A DNA stretch of 64,000 bases from Treponema sp. J25 (lineage in GTDB: Bacteria; Spirochaetota; Spirochaetia; Treponematales; Breznakiellaceae). The notes below the pieces were generated by a model that was not told the DNA's origin, did not search any database, and saw nothing but the letters and a program-made list of their open reading frames with translations. The first letter of the stretch is position 1. Each line of letters begins with the position of its first letter. The position numbers and the translations under genes are program-made. This document shows, piece after piece, positions 52,751 to 60,610 of this stretch. The stretch lies in assembly GCF_004343725.1 (NCBI RefSeq), contig NZ_PTQW01000009.1, positions 56,775-120,774 on the forward strand, given 5' to 3'.

Positions 52751-53452
52751 TTAATAGCTAGCAAATCTTTCTTCACTTAGTTCACAAAGAGTAGTAAAAG
52801 AAGCCGATGAAAACTGAAAAAATGAAAATCGACAGTTATCATAATTTTCTTTCTCTAATCCTACCACAAGGTTAGCTACAAATTGAGAAAAGCTATCATC
52901 TTTTATTACCGAGCTTAAAGAGAGACCTCTACATTTTGCGTAAGACTCAAATACGGTCCAGCTTTTGAGTACTAGGTAAGGGTCATTGAAAGTTTTGGTT
53001 TTGAAGAGAAATTTTGAATAAAGAAGAGGATTGCGAATTTTGGAAATTACGTCAATATCTATTCCTACTTCGATTTTATTGCCTCCGACAGCAATTACAT
53101 ATTCTGATTGAGTATGGGATATATTAAATGAAATTGGGAAATTAGCAAGAAAAGGTTTTCCGTTTGGATCAATATGAAAATCGAGAAATTCCGTTGGTAT
53201 TCTGGTATATTCTGATAGAACTTGATACAAAATCTGGCGTTGTAAAACAAAGCGGTAACGATTCTTCTCTTGTGGTATTAACGAAAATTTGTATTTATCG
53301 TAGGAACAAAGAGTCTGATACATAGCATAATCGAAAGATAAAGAATGTTGATTATCAATTTTATTGTCATTTAAATCAAAATAGAAAATAGTGGTTCCTG
53401 AATCAATAAAAAACATTCTGGCTTTACAATATTCATTAATAAGATCTTGCAT
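52751..53452 (-). CDS. Sfp-type 4'-phosphopantetheinyl transferase
   Basis: A 233-residue A+T-rich gene. It has the three PPTase motifs in order: GKPFLANFPISFNISHTQ (about 107-125), the Mg-binding VGIDIDVISKIRN (Asp and Asp, about 138-145) and LKSWTVFESYAKCRG, equivalent to WxxKESxxK with the first Lys changed. It should transfer phosphopantetheine from CoA to the Ser of a carrier protein, most likely the ACP domain encoded at 56353. It is short and diverged but keeps the metal-binding acids. It lies divergent to the acyl-chain operon, now separated from it by IS256 and IS3-like DNA. Base use matches the operon, not the genes to its left. Confidence 0.82.
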   Translation of the reverse strand: MQDLINEYCKARMFFIDSGTTIFYFDLNDNKIDNQHSLSFDYAMYQTLCSYDKYKFSLIPQEKNRYRFVLQRQILYQVLSEYTRIPTEFLDFHIDPNGKPFLANFPISFNISHTQSEYVIAVGGNKIEVGIDIDVISKIRNPLLYSKFLFKTKTFNDPYLVLKSWTVFESYAKCRGLSLSSVIKDDSFSQFVANLVVGLEKENYDNCRFSFFQFSSASFTTLCELSEERFASY

Positions 53453-53530
53453 TCCTGAATCCTGTAGGTAATCACTTCATAGCAGTAAGTATAAAATACT
53501 GTCATATAAGCACGGCTATCAAGATATAAG

Positions 53531-54826
53531 GAGCCATCCCAAATTTTGTGTAAACGGGAATTTTCATAGTGATACCCGATCACCGTAAAAGATACTACAT
53601 TGATGCATTGCCATACCCCAGTCTCGGATAGGCATGGTCCATTTTTTAGATATATTTTGTAGTGCCATGAAGACAAGCTTCATCGCTGCCTCCGTCGTGG
53701 GAAAGCTTAAGCGGTTTCTTGTGATTTTCCGGATTGAGAAATTGAGTGACTCTATGGCATTGGTTGTATAGATTGCTTTGCGGATTGGTTCAGGGTACTT
53801 GAAAAAGGGAACGAGCTCTGGCCAGCGGTTGTTCCAGGTCCGGGAGATCAGGGGGTACTTGGTATTCCAGCGCTCCGCAAACTGCTGGAGTTCTTCCAGA
53901 GCCGCTTCTTCACTGGCTGCGGTGTACACCTTCTTCAGATCCGCAGCCACCGCCTTCCGGTCCTTGTAGGGGACAAACTTAAGGGAATTGCGGACCATGT
54001 GCACAATACAGAGTTGGATTTCTGTCTTGGGAAACACTGTCCTGATTGCTTCAGGAAACCCGCTGAGCCCATCAACGGCTGCAATCAAAATATCCTGGAC
54101 ACCCCGGTTTTTAAGCTCATTTAAGACCCGGAGCCAGAAGGCCGCCCCTTCTGCCTGGTCAATCCAGAGTCCCAGGAGTTCCTTTTTGCCCTCTAGATTG
54201 ATTCCTAACGCAACATACAGGGCTTTTTTAGCCACTTTGCCGTCATCCCGCACATTGAGCATAAGGGCATCAAGAAACACGATTGGATACAGCGGATCAA
54301 GATTCCTGTTCCGCCAGCTATCTAGGAGTTCCTTTACTGAATCGGTTGCACGGCTTATGAGTTCCGGAGATACCTCGACTCCGTAGATCTCTTTAAGGTG
54401 GCCGCTTATTTCTCGGGTTGTCATTCCTCGGGCATACATGGACAGGATCTTGTCATCAAACCCTTTAAACTCCCTTTGGTGTTTCGGGATGATGGCTGGT
54501 TCAAAGGTTCCTTCCCGGTCTCGGGGAATCGCGATCTCAAGCGGGCCCTGATCGGTCCGTAGCGTCTTTTTAGTTTTACCATTGCGCCGGTTCTCGGTCT
54601 GCTTCTCACTCTGATCATGCTTTTCATAGCCCACATGCTCGGAGAGCTCGGCTTCCATTGCCCGCTCAATCAGCGCCTTGGTAAGCTGCTTTAACAATCC
54701 ATCCGGACCGGTAATATCCTCCGGTCCCCGATACTCCTTTAAGAGTTCATCCAACACTTCTTTCGTAATGGCCATACCTACTCCTTCTTGTAGTATAGCC
54801 GTTTACACAAAATTTGTTACAGGCTC
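53531..54826. mobile_element. IS256-family insertion sequence, apparently complete
   Basis: Terminal inverted repeats of about 27 bases bound the element. Both ends begin GAGCC and share AAATTTTGTGTAAACGG exactly, with a five- or six-base unmatched stretch between. A single full transposase gene lies inside on the minus strand. The flanks (GATATAAG on the left, TATAGCGA on the right) are not a duplication, so the junction has probably been rearranged since insertion. Base composition is like the chromosome left of 52 kb, not like the A+T-rich DNA on either side. Confidence 0.85.
53564..54775 (-). CDS. IS256-family transposase
   Basis: A 403-residue mutator-type transposase. The DDE residues fall in YPIVFLDALMLNVRDDG (first Asp), LIAAVDGLSGFPEAI (second Asp) and KAIYTTNAIESLNFSIRK (Glu), and the GFDDKILSMYARGMTTREI segment is typical of the family. 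The length is normal and no stop or frameshift is seen, so the enzyme is probably active. It catalyses copy-out/paste-in transposition of its element. Confidence 0.95.
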   Translation of the reverse strand: MAITKEVLDELLKEYRGPEDITGPDGLLKQLTKALIERAMEAELSEHVGYEKHDQSEKQTENRRNGKTKKTLRTDQGPLEIAIPRDREGTFEPAIIPKHQREFKGFDDKILSMYARGMTTREISGHLKEIYGVEVSPELISRATDSVKELLDSWRNRNLDPLYPIVFLDALMLNVRDDGKVAKKALYVALGINLEGKKELLGLWIDQAEGAAFWLRVLNELKNRGVQDILIAAVDGLSGFPEAIRTVFPKTEIQLCIVHMVRNSLKFVPYKDRKAVAADLKKVYTAASEEAALEELQQFAERWNTKYPLISRTWNNRWPELVPFFKYPEPIRKAIYTTNAIESLNFSIRKITRNRLSFPTTEAAMKLVFMALQNISKKWTMPIRDWGMAMHQCSIFYGDRVSL

Positions 54827-54832
54827 TATAGC

Positions 54833-55010
54833 GATGATATCCGCCTTTTTGCTCTGAGGAACAAAACTCTGCGGGAGGCTTTTGAAAACCATCCTGAGCG
54901 GTTCCCGAAGCGGGGCCCTAAGATGTGGAAAAGCAAGCGGGTCGTCTACCTCAATCCCTCCCCCGAAACGAAACGAGTGGTTTATCAGAGGATCGCCTAA
55001 TCAGGTGACA
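54833..55010 (+). pseudogene. 3' end of an IS3-like transposase (OrfB) with right terminal repeat
   Basis: The frame from 54833 to the TAA at 54998-55000 encodes 55 residues including REAFENHPERFPKRGP and VVYLNPSP, the C-terminal end of an integrase-core (rve) transposase. AGGTGACAACT at 55003-55013 follows and is the exact complement of AGTTGTCACCT at 63920-63930. It is therefore read as the right inverted repeat of the same or a related element. Everything upstream is cut off at the IS256 end, so this is a relic. Confidence 0.7.
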
Positions 55011-55012
55011 AC

Positions 55013-55042
55013 TTGACAAAGAGCGTTTCCTTGTGGTATTAA
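55013..55042 (+). promoter_or_regulatory. Candidate promoter of the acyl-chain operon at the IS end
   Basis: A consensus TTGACA (55013-55018) and TATTAA (55037-55042) are separated by 18 bases. The -35 overlaps the last base of the IS3-like terminal repeat, so the insertion sequence may have supplied or created this promoter. About 50 bases of leader follow. GATAAT near 55078 is an alternative -10. Confidence 0.45.
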
Positions 55043-55098
55043 AAAAAACGTAATTTACGGGTCTCTTCAATTTTATTGATAATTTTGGGGGTAAATTA

Positions 55099-55821
55099 AT
55101 GAAAGCGGTGGTGACTGGTGGTAGTAGAGGTATTGGAAGGGCTATTGTAGAAGAACTGGTACAGAATGGATATCACGTGACTTTTACTTATAATTCCCGA
55201 GAAAAAGAGGCTCATGAATTAGTTGAGATTTTAGGAGCCGATAAAGTTTGTGCTGTCAAGTGTGCTATCACAAATGAAGATGATATAAACCATCTGTATG
55301 AAATAGTATGTGGTAATGAAGAAGGTTCTATAGATCTGCTAGTTAATAATGCTGGTTTAACAAAGGATAATTTTTTTGCTCTCATGGATATAGACTCATT
55401 TAAGACAGTAGTAGATACCAACCTACTTGGCACTGTTCAAGTAACCAAACGCTTTATAAAAAAAATGGTTTCTCAGAAATCTGGTGTTATTATCAATATT
55501 TCATCCGTTGGAGGTATACTTGGACCGGAAGGACAAACAAATTACGCTGCAAGCAAAGCGGGATTAATTGCATTAACCAAATCTCTCGCGAGGGAAATGG
55601 GGAGATATAATATTCGGGTTCTTGCTGTTGCACCAGGATATGTAAAAACTGATATGTATGCAAAAATTCCAAACCATATAAAGTCAAAACAACTTGAAGC
55701 AGTGGCTTTGAAAAGACCCGCTGAGCCTTCGGAAATTGCTGCGGTTGTAGGATTCCTTGCAAGCCCGAAAGCATCATATATGACAGGTGTAACAGTAGTG
55801 GTTGATGGAGGACTTTCATGA
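55099..55821 (+). CDS. FabG-like 3-oxoacyl-ACP reductase
   Basis: A 240-residue short-chain dehydrogenase. The NADP-binding GGSRGIGRAIVEEL (7-20), the NNAGLT segment, the catalytic Ser in INISSVGG, and YAASKAG (Tyr and Lys) are all present, with the FabG-like C-terminus GVTVVVDGG. It should reduce the beta-keto group of an ACP-bound acyl chain with NADPH. It is the first gene of a tightly packed A+T-rich operon and overlaps the dehydratase gene by four bases. GGGGGT precedes the ATG. The chromosome surely has another FabG for housekeeping synthesis, so this copy is probably dedicated to the island pathway. Confidence 0.93.
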   Translation: MKAVVTGGSRGIGRAIVEELVQNGYHVTFTYNSREKEAHELVEILGADKVCAVKCAITNEDDINHLYEIVCGNEEGSIDLLVNNAGLTKDNFFALMDIDSFKTVVDTNLLGTVQVTKRFIKKMVSQKSGVIINISSVGGILGPEGQTNYAASKAGLIALTKSLAREMGRYNIRVLAVAPGYVKTDMYAKIPNHIKSKQLEAVALKRPAEPSEIAAVVGFLASPKASYMTGVTVVVDGGLS

Positions 55822-56330
55822 ATAATAGTAATTTTGAAGAGAATAAAACTATGTCTTTCACGGCAAGTCAGATTCAGCAAATGTTACCTCATAAGTATCC
55901 TTTTCTTCTTCTTGATGAAGCATATAACATTATTCCAGGGGAAAGTGGTAATGGGAAAAAATTATACACCCTGAACGAGTGGTTTTTTCAAGGACATTTC
56001 CCAAAAGAACCCATTGTCCCAGGGGTCCTTTTAGTAGAATCTTTAGCTCAACTTACTGCAATTGTGTATCTTTCAGAATCTCTTAATAAAGAGAAAAGTC
56101 AAGACATAAACATGGACTTATCACAATTTGCGTCTAGAGTGGGGTATTTAGTAAAGGTGAATGTAAAATTCATGAGTCCTGTCCGGCCTGGCACTGTTCT
56201 TGATATGTCCGTTAAGATAGTGAAAAAAGTTGGAAGTCTTTCTTTGGTAAATGTGAAAGCATTACAAGGAAGAACAATAGCAGTAGAAGGGGAACTTTCA
56301 GTTTCGGAAAAAGAAAATATTCAACTTTAA
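55818..56330 (+). CDS. FabZ-like 3-hydroxyacyl-ACP dehydratase
   Basis: A 170-residue hotdog-fold dehydratase. The active-site His60 in FFQGHFPKEPIVPG and Glu74 in VLLVESLAQ match FabZ. The N-terminal LPHKYPFLLLDEAYNI is also typical of FabZ. It should remove water from 3-hydroxyacyl-ACP to give the trans-2-enoyl chain. No enoyl reductase is encoded in the visible operon, so the product may keep double bonds unless a housekeeping enzyme acts. It overlaps the FabG-like gene by four bases. Confidence 0.9.
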   Translation: MNNSNFEENKTMSFTASQIQQMLPHKYPFLLLDEAYNIIPGESGNGKKLYTLNEWFFQGHFPKEPIVPGVLLVESLAQLTAIVYLSESLNKEKSQDINMDLSQFASRVGYLVKVNVKFMSPVRPGTVLDMSVKIVKKVGSLSLVNVKALQGRTIAVEGELSVSEKENIQL

Positions 56331-56352
56331 TTACTAAGGAAGGAGTAAACAC

Positions 56353-57726
56353 ATGACAGAGAAAATTAAAGAAGCGCAACAGACAAATGAAAAACGGCAG
56401 GAGATATTAACAAGGATCAAAGAAGTACTCGTTCGACGACTCAATTTGGAAATAACTCCTGATAAGATTGATGATGATTCTCCTTTATTTGGAATGGGAC
56501 TAGGACTCGATTCAATTGATTCTCTTGAACTTGTTGTTGGAATAGAAGAAGAATTTGGGATCTCTGTCCCTTCTGATAAATTGGAAGTATTTCTCTCTGT
56601 TAATACAGTAGCGGATTTCATTTTAGGAGTTGAGCGTCTCTCTTCGTACGAAGTAAAGTGCGATGAACAGTCCCTTGCCAGATACCCTTGGCTTAATGCG
56701 TATAAAGCACTTCGCGAGGGATGTCTCATGTATGATACCAACCCTGTCATTCTTGAAATACCAGAACAAGAAAATGCTCTCGATTTTATAAGTTGGCTTG
56801 TAGCGGGTAATGATATCGTTCTAGAACCAAACCGTGCCATGGTGGGACTTCTTCTTAATGAAAACGGCCGTATACTTGATATAATTGATATTCTCATGTT
56901 TGAAGAAAAATTCTGGTTTATTCTTTCCCCAGAAAATAAAGAAACCCTCTCTTGGATTCTTAGTAAGGCCGCTGATAAATCTATAAGTATTAATAATGTT
57001 TCAGAGACATATCATCAGGTAACCTGTGAAGGTCCCTATTCCTGGAAACTCGTAAAATCGTTTGCGGGTATCGAAGTAACAGGTCTTTCTTACCTTCATT
57101 TTATGTCTTGTCAATGGGAAGGTAATCCAGTCTTAATTTATCGAGCTGGTAGGACAAATGAATATGGTTTCCGTATGTTCCTTTCTCCTCATATAGCTGA
57201 AGGGTTTACTGCATATTTAATTAATGCTGTTTCAGAAATGTTTTTTCTCTATGAAAAGAATACTACTCTAATTAAAAATTGCCTTGTAACAGCACTCCAA
57301 GAAGTTCGTTTCCCGAGTTTAAATATAACTATTATGCCTGGATCATCGCCAGTTCCTAATGAAATTCGCTGGATGGTAAATACTCGAAAAAAAGATTTCA
57401 TTGGACGTGAAGCTGTTCTTAATGATTTTTCCGAGTTTGATACAAGGATAGTTGCAGTTGTGGCCTTATCAAATGATGAAATTGATAAAGAGAAATTCGA
57501 TGGCGCTGAGATCTTTGTTGATACAGAAAAAATTGGGGATATAGTTATTTCTAATTATTCACCATGTCTTAATCGCTGGTTTGGTTATGGAGAATTCAAA
57601 AAAGAATTTGGTTATGTGGGTAATCGGAATTATTCAATGGTAAGCAAAGATGGTTCTGTTGTTCCTTTGATAACTGTTTCGACACCTCTTTTCCTGACAA
57701 AGAGTGCTCAAACACAAATGGAGTAG
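56353..57726 (+). CDS. Acyl carrier protein fused to a GcvT-like folate-binding domain
   Basis: A 457-residue fusion. Residues 16-95 are an acyl carrier protein with the phosphopantetheine Ser54 in GLGLDSIDSLEL. Residues 115-445 match aminomethyltransferase (GcvT): GLLLNENGRILDIIDILMFEEKFWFILS aligns with the GcvT folate-site strand, GRTNEYGFRMFLSP with the YTGEDGFE loop, WMVNTRKKDFIGREAVL with the conserved DFIGREAL, and IGDIVISNYSPCLNRWFGYG with the C-terminal TSGxYSPTL barrel. The Asp that follows the first Asp in GcvT (GGVIDDL) is Ile here, so ordinary aminomethyl transfer may be lost. GGAAGGAG precedes the ATG. The domain may move a folate-borne one-carbon unit to the tethered chain, or only bind the chain; this is inference. 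Confidence 0.85.
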   Translation: MTEKIKEAQQTNEKRQEILTRIKEVLVRRLNLEITPDKIDDDSPLFGMGLGLDSIDSLELVVGIEEEFGISVPSDKLEVFLSVNTVADFILGVERLSSYEVKCDEQSLARYPWLNAYKALREGCLMYDTNPVILEIPEQENALDFISWLVAGNDIVLEPNRAMVGLLLNENGRILDIIDILMFEEKFWFILSPENKETLSWILSKAADKSISINNVSETYHQVTCEGPYSWKLVKSFAGIEVTGLSYLHFMSCQWEGNPVLIYRAGRTNEYGFRMFLSPHIAEGFTAYLINAVSEMFFLYEKNTTLIKNCLVTALQEVRFPSLNITIMPGSSPVPNEIRWMVNTRKKDFIGREAVLNDFSEFDTRIVAVVALSNDEIDKEKFDGAEIFVDTEKIGDIVISNYSPCLNRWFGYGEFKKEFGYVGNRNYSMVSKDGSVVPLITVSTPLFLTKSAQTQME

Positions 57727-57731
57727 TATAT

Positions 57732-60182
57732 ATGGAAACATTAGACATTGTGGGGATGGGTGTAATTACAGTTGCAGGTTTGAATCTCCAAGAAAATTGG
57801 GAAACCCTATTGAAAGGGGAAAGCTGTATTCGAAAAGTTCGTGGGATCTGTACCGAAGGGCTTCAAACTAGCAACGCAGGACAAATATATCTTAGTGACA
57901 AGGAACTTCGAGATCTTGTTGTTGAAAAAATTGGGTATATAAAAAGTGATAAAAGACTTCCCTCAGAACGAGCGGAACTGTTATTGCTTCTTGCTTTTGA
58001 GGAAGCTAGAACAGATGCTATGATATCTCGGGAAGAATTACAACAAAAAAGAGTAGGAATTTTTGTGGGAACCTCTCTTTCAGGTTTTACGAGACTCGAA
58101 AAGGAATATCAAGAATATGGTCGAAAGAATTTTATTTCCCCGACGGCTTATCTTACCTATCCCTTACATGTGTGTGTTGATCGTCTTGCCTTTGAGTACT
58201 CGATAAGCGGACCTCGCTATCTTTTTTCCACTGCCTGTTCTGCTTCTCTTCATGCGGTGTTTATTGCAAAAGAGCTATTCAGTCGAGATTTGATAGATAT
58301 TGCAGTGGTAGGTGGAGCTGAACCATTAAGTCTTATGTCTCTGGCCGGTTTTAGTTCTTTAAAGTCCCTTGCAGAGGGAAAGTGTTCTCCTTATAGTGTC
58401 ACGGAAATGGGTATTAGTATCGGTGAAGGAGCAGGAGTTCTTATTCTTAAAAAGAATCAGAATAATCCGAAATATGGAAGCATTATTAACGTTGCTGGTT
58501 CCTCGGATGCTTATCATCCCACAGCATCAAACCCTACGGGAGAAACTATTCGGATTTGTATTGAAAAAGCTCTTAATGGTTTGGACTATTCAAAAGGTAC
58601 GATGTATTATGTTATGTCTCATGGAACAGGTACTGCTCATAACGATAAAGTAGAAACATGTGCGCTTAAGCAAATACCAGCTTTAAAAGACGCTTATATT
58701 TCAGCAGCAAAATCGGTAATTGGACACACCTTAGGAGCATCAGGAGTTATCGAGCTCATCTACCTTGTAAAAGCTTTGCAGGAGAAAAAAGCTCTTCCTA
58801 TTGCAAATTTTACAGAGCCTCGAGTCGGATGTGATCTTAACTATGTACAAGGTAAGCCGATTGATCTATCAGATGCTATAGGAGTAAAAAACGCCTTTGC
58901 TTTTGGAGGAAATAATGTTTGTGTGGTAGTTGGCAATAAAAATAACGTATCAAATAAAAAAAAATCTTGTTCTGAGGATTCGTCTGTTGTTATAACCGGT
59001 GTTGGTATGGTAAGCCCTGCAAATGTATTTGATAAGAGGGAAATAGTAAAAAAACTTGCAGAGGGAAAAACCTTTATTGGAGATATTTCTCCCGTAAGGG
59101 GTCTTAATCGATCCTTGAGCGTCTCACGGGCCGCTTTAATATCTGATGACGTTCTCGAAAAAATGGGAGATACCTTAAGAATCAAAAATATGCGTAAAAT
59201 GGATCGGATATCACAAATCTCTTGTATAGCAAGTGCTCTTGCTCTTAAGGATTCTGGTTTTAAAGTTTCTATTGAGAACTCAACTGAAGTGGGGCTTGTT
59301 TCAGCTACAGGGACGGGAGCCCTTAAATCGGTAAGTGATTTTTATATAAACATGTGGGAAAAGGGTATAAGACTAGCCGATGCTAATGTGTTCCCGAATA
59401 CCGTTGTCAATGCTCATCTTGGTTATGTTTCTATAGAATTAAAAATAAAGGGATATTCAACTGTTATTGCGCAGGGAAGTTCTAGCCCTTATGCTGCTCT
59501 AAATATAGGGATGTATCTCCTTAAGAGTGGTATTTGCAAAGCAGTCCTTGTTGGTGCTGTTAGTGAATACTGTGATATTTATCATCGAGCTTTAATTGAT
59601 ATTGGGTATGTTAATAATGTTTTTTCGCTTGATTCATATTCTGAAGATTTACAAGGAAACATAATCGGCGAAGGAGGAGTCTTTTTTGTGCTCGAACGAA
59701 AAAATGAGGCGGAAAAACGGGGGGCTCCTATATATGCTATTATAGAACAGGTAGCTTTGGATTCTGAAAAATGTGCACCTTCTCGGTATGAAATGGAAGA
59801 AAACCCTCTCAAGAAAATTCTTACTCAGTTTAATAATCTAGGAATAAAACCTTCTTACCTTGCGGGTGAAGGTAACGGTTTAAGAATTGAGAATGATTTT
59901 GAGTATGCTGCACTTACATCGTTTTATCCCGATGTCCCCAAAACGAGTGCTACGCCTTATTTTGGAATGGCAGTAGGGGTTGTTCCTTTTTATAATCTTG
60001 CATTGTTCTGTTTGCTTTCAGGATCTAACAATGTATTGGGGGTCCCCCATCAGAAGCAAAGCGCTTATGGTCTCCTGTTGCGAGGAATGACTTACATATC
60101 AGACTTGGAAAGTATTCTTGTTGGTACGGTTTCCCCAGGAGGATCGGCAGGAGCTATTTTTGCAAAAAAGGATGCCCCATGA
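57732..60182 (+). CDS. Ketosynthase fused to chain-length-factor-like ketosynthase
   Basis: An 816-residue protein made of two FabF-type domains. The first (1-410) has the full triad: Cys169 in FSTACSASLHAV, His297 in SHGTGTAHND and His332 in KSVIGHTLGAS. The second (about 417-812) begins VVITGVGMVSP and keeps the fold (GLVSATGTGALKSVSDFY, NIIGEGGVFFVLERK). Its Cys position reads AQGSSSPYAAL, the HGTGT position reads GEGNGLRIEND, and the last His is absent (ATPYFGMAVG). It is thus a non-catalytic partner, like the chain length factor of type II polyketide synthases, here covalently joined. It should condense malonyl units onto the ACP of the gene before it. It overlaps the thioesterase gene by four bases. 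Confidence 0.9.
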   Translation: METLDIVGMGVITVAGLNLQENWETLLKGESCIRKVRGICTEGLQTSNAGQIYLSDKELRDLVVEKIGYIKSDKRLPSERAELLLLLAFEEARTDAMISREELQQKRVGIFVGTSLSGFTRLEKEYQEYGRKNFISPTAYLTYPLHVCVDRLAFEYSISGPRYLFSTACSASLHAVFIAKELFSRDLIDIAVVGGAEPLSLMSLAGFSSLKSLAEGKCSPYSVTEMGISIGEGAGVLILKKNQNNPKYGSIINVAGSSDAYHPTASNPTGETIRICIEKALNGLDYSKGTMYYVMSHGTGTAHNDKVETCALKQIPALKDAYISAAKSVIGHTLGASGVIELIYLVKALQEKKALPIANFTEPRVGCDLNYVQGKPIDLSDAIGVKNAFAFGGNNVCVVVGNKNNVSNKKKSCSEDSSVVITGVGMVSPANVFDKREIVKKLAEGKTFIGDISPVRGLNRSLSVSRAALISDDVLEKMGDTLRIKNMRKMDRISQISCIASALALKDSGFKVSIENSTEVGLVSATGTGALKSVSDFYINMWEKGIRLADANVFPNTVVNAHLGYVSIELKIKGYSTVIAQGSSSPYAALNIGMYLLKSGICKAVLVGAVSEYCDIYHRALIDIGYVNNVFSLDSYSEDLQGNIIGEGGVFFVLERKNEAEKRGAPIYAIIEQVALDSEKCAPSRYEMEENPLKKILTQFNNLGIKPSYLAGEGNGLRIENDFEYAALTSFYPDVPKTSATPYFGMAVGVVPFYNLALFCLLSGSNNVLGVPHQKQSAYGLLLRGMTYISDLESILVGTVSPGGSAGAIFAKKDAP

Positions 60183-60610
60183 ATTGGATGACTATACCTA
60201 TCGCTATTCGGTTTTATGAAGTAGATAGTTATAGAATTGTTAACAATATGTTTTACTTAGCGTGGTTTGAGATGGGACGCTTTGCTATAGCAGAAAAAGC
60301 TGGAATAGTAAGTGATCGCTTCGAGAAGGAGAATTTACGCTTTGTCGTGAAGCATATAGAGGTAGAATATCTACGGCCAGTTTATTTCAAGGATCGAGTG
60401 GTATGTGAAAGTAGTATATGTTCCGTAGTTGGTTCAAAAATAGATTTTCTTCATATTATTCGAAATGAAATTAATAAGGAAATCCATACAAAAGGTCGTA
60501 CCGAGGTAATTCTTTTAAAGGATAATAAAATGCAAATACATATGCCTGAGTGGATAAAGCAATGTATTGATATATATTTAGAGCACTACCAGAAAGGTTT
60601 GCCGAAATGA
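60179..60610 (+). CDS. YbgC/4HBT-type acyl thioesterase
   Basis: A 143-residue hotdog thioesterase. The active-site region is IRFYEVDSYRIVNNMFYLAWFEMGRFA, with Asp16 in the position of the 4-hydroxybenzoyl-CoA thioesterase nucleophile/base. A second typical strand is VEYLRPVYFKDRVVCESSI. It may release the acyl chain from the carrier protein or proofread wrong intermediates. It overlaps both neighbours by four bases, so it is translated in step with the ketosynthase. Confidence 0.85.
   Translation: MNWMTIPIAIRFYEVDSYRIVNNMFYLAWFEMGRFAIAEKAGIVSDRFEKENLRFVVKHIEVEYLRPVYFKDRVVCESSICSVVGSKIDFLHIIRNEINKEIHTKGRTEVILLKDNKMQIHMPEWIKQCIDIYLEHYQKGLPK

Noticed and set aside
53371..53676. Minus-strand frame across the left end of the IS256 element
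   Set aside because: It joins the transposon end to PPTase upstream DNA by chance and matches no known protein.
53260..55045. A shared CTTGTGGTATTAA inside the PPTase gene (near 53268) and upstream of the fabG-like gene (near 55030)
   Set aside because: Thirteen matching bases in A+T-rich DNA with no similarity on either side; it is coding in one case. Probably chance.
52137..55098. Intact integron, prophage or CRISPR in the accessory region
   Set aside because: No integrase, phage gene or regularly spaced direct repeats were seen; only insertion-sequence material is present.
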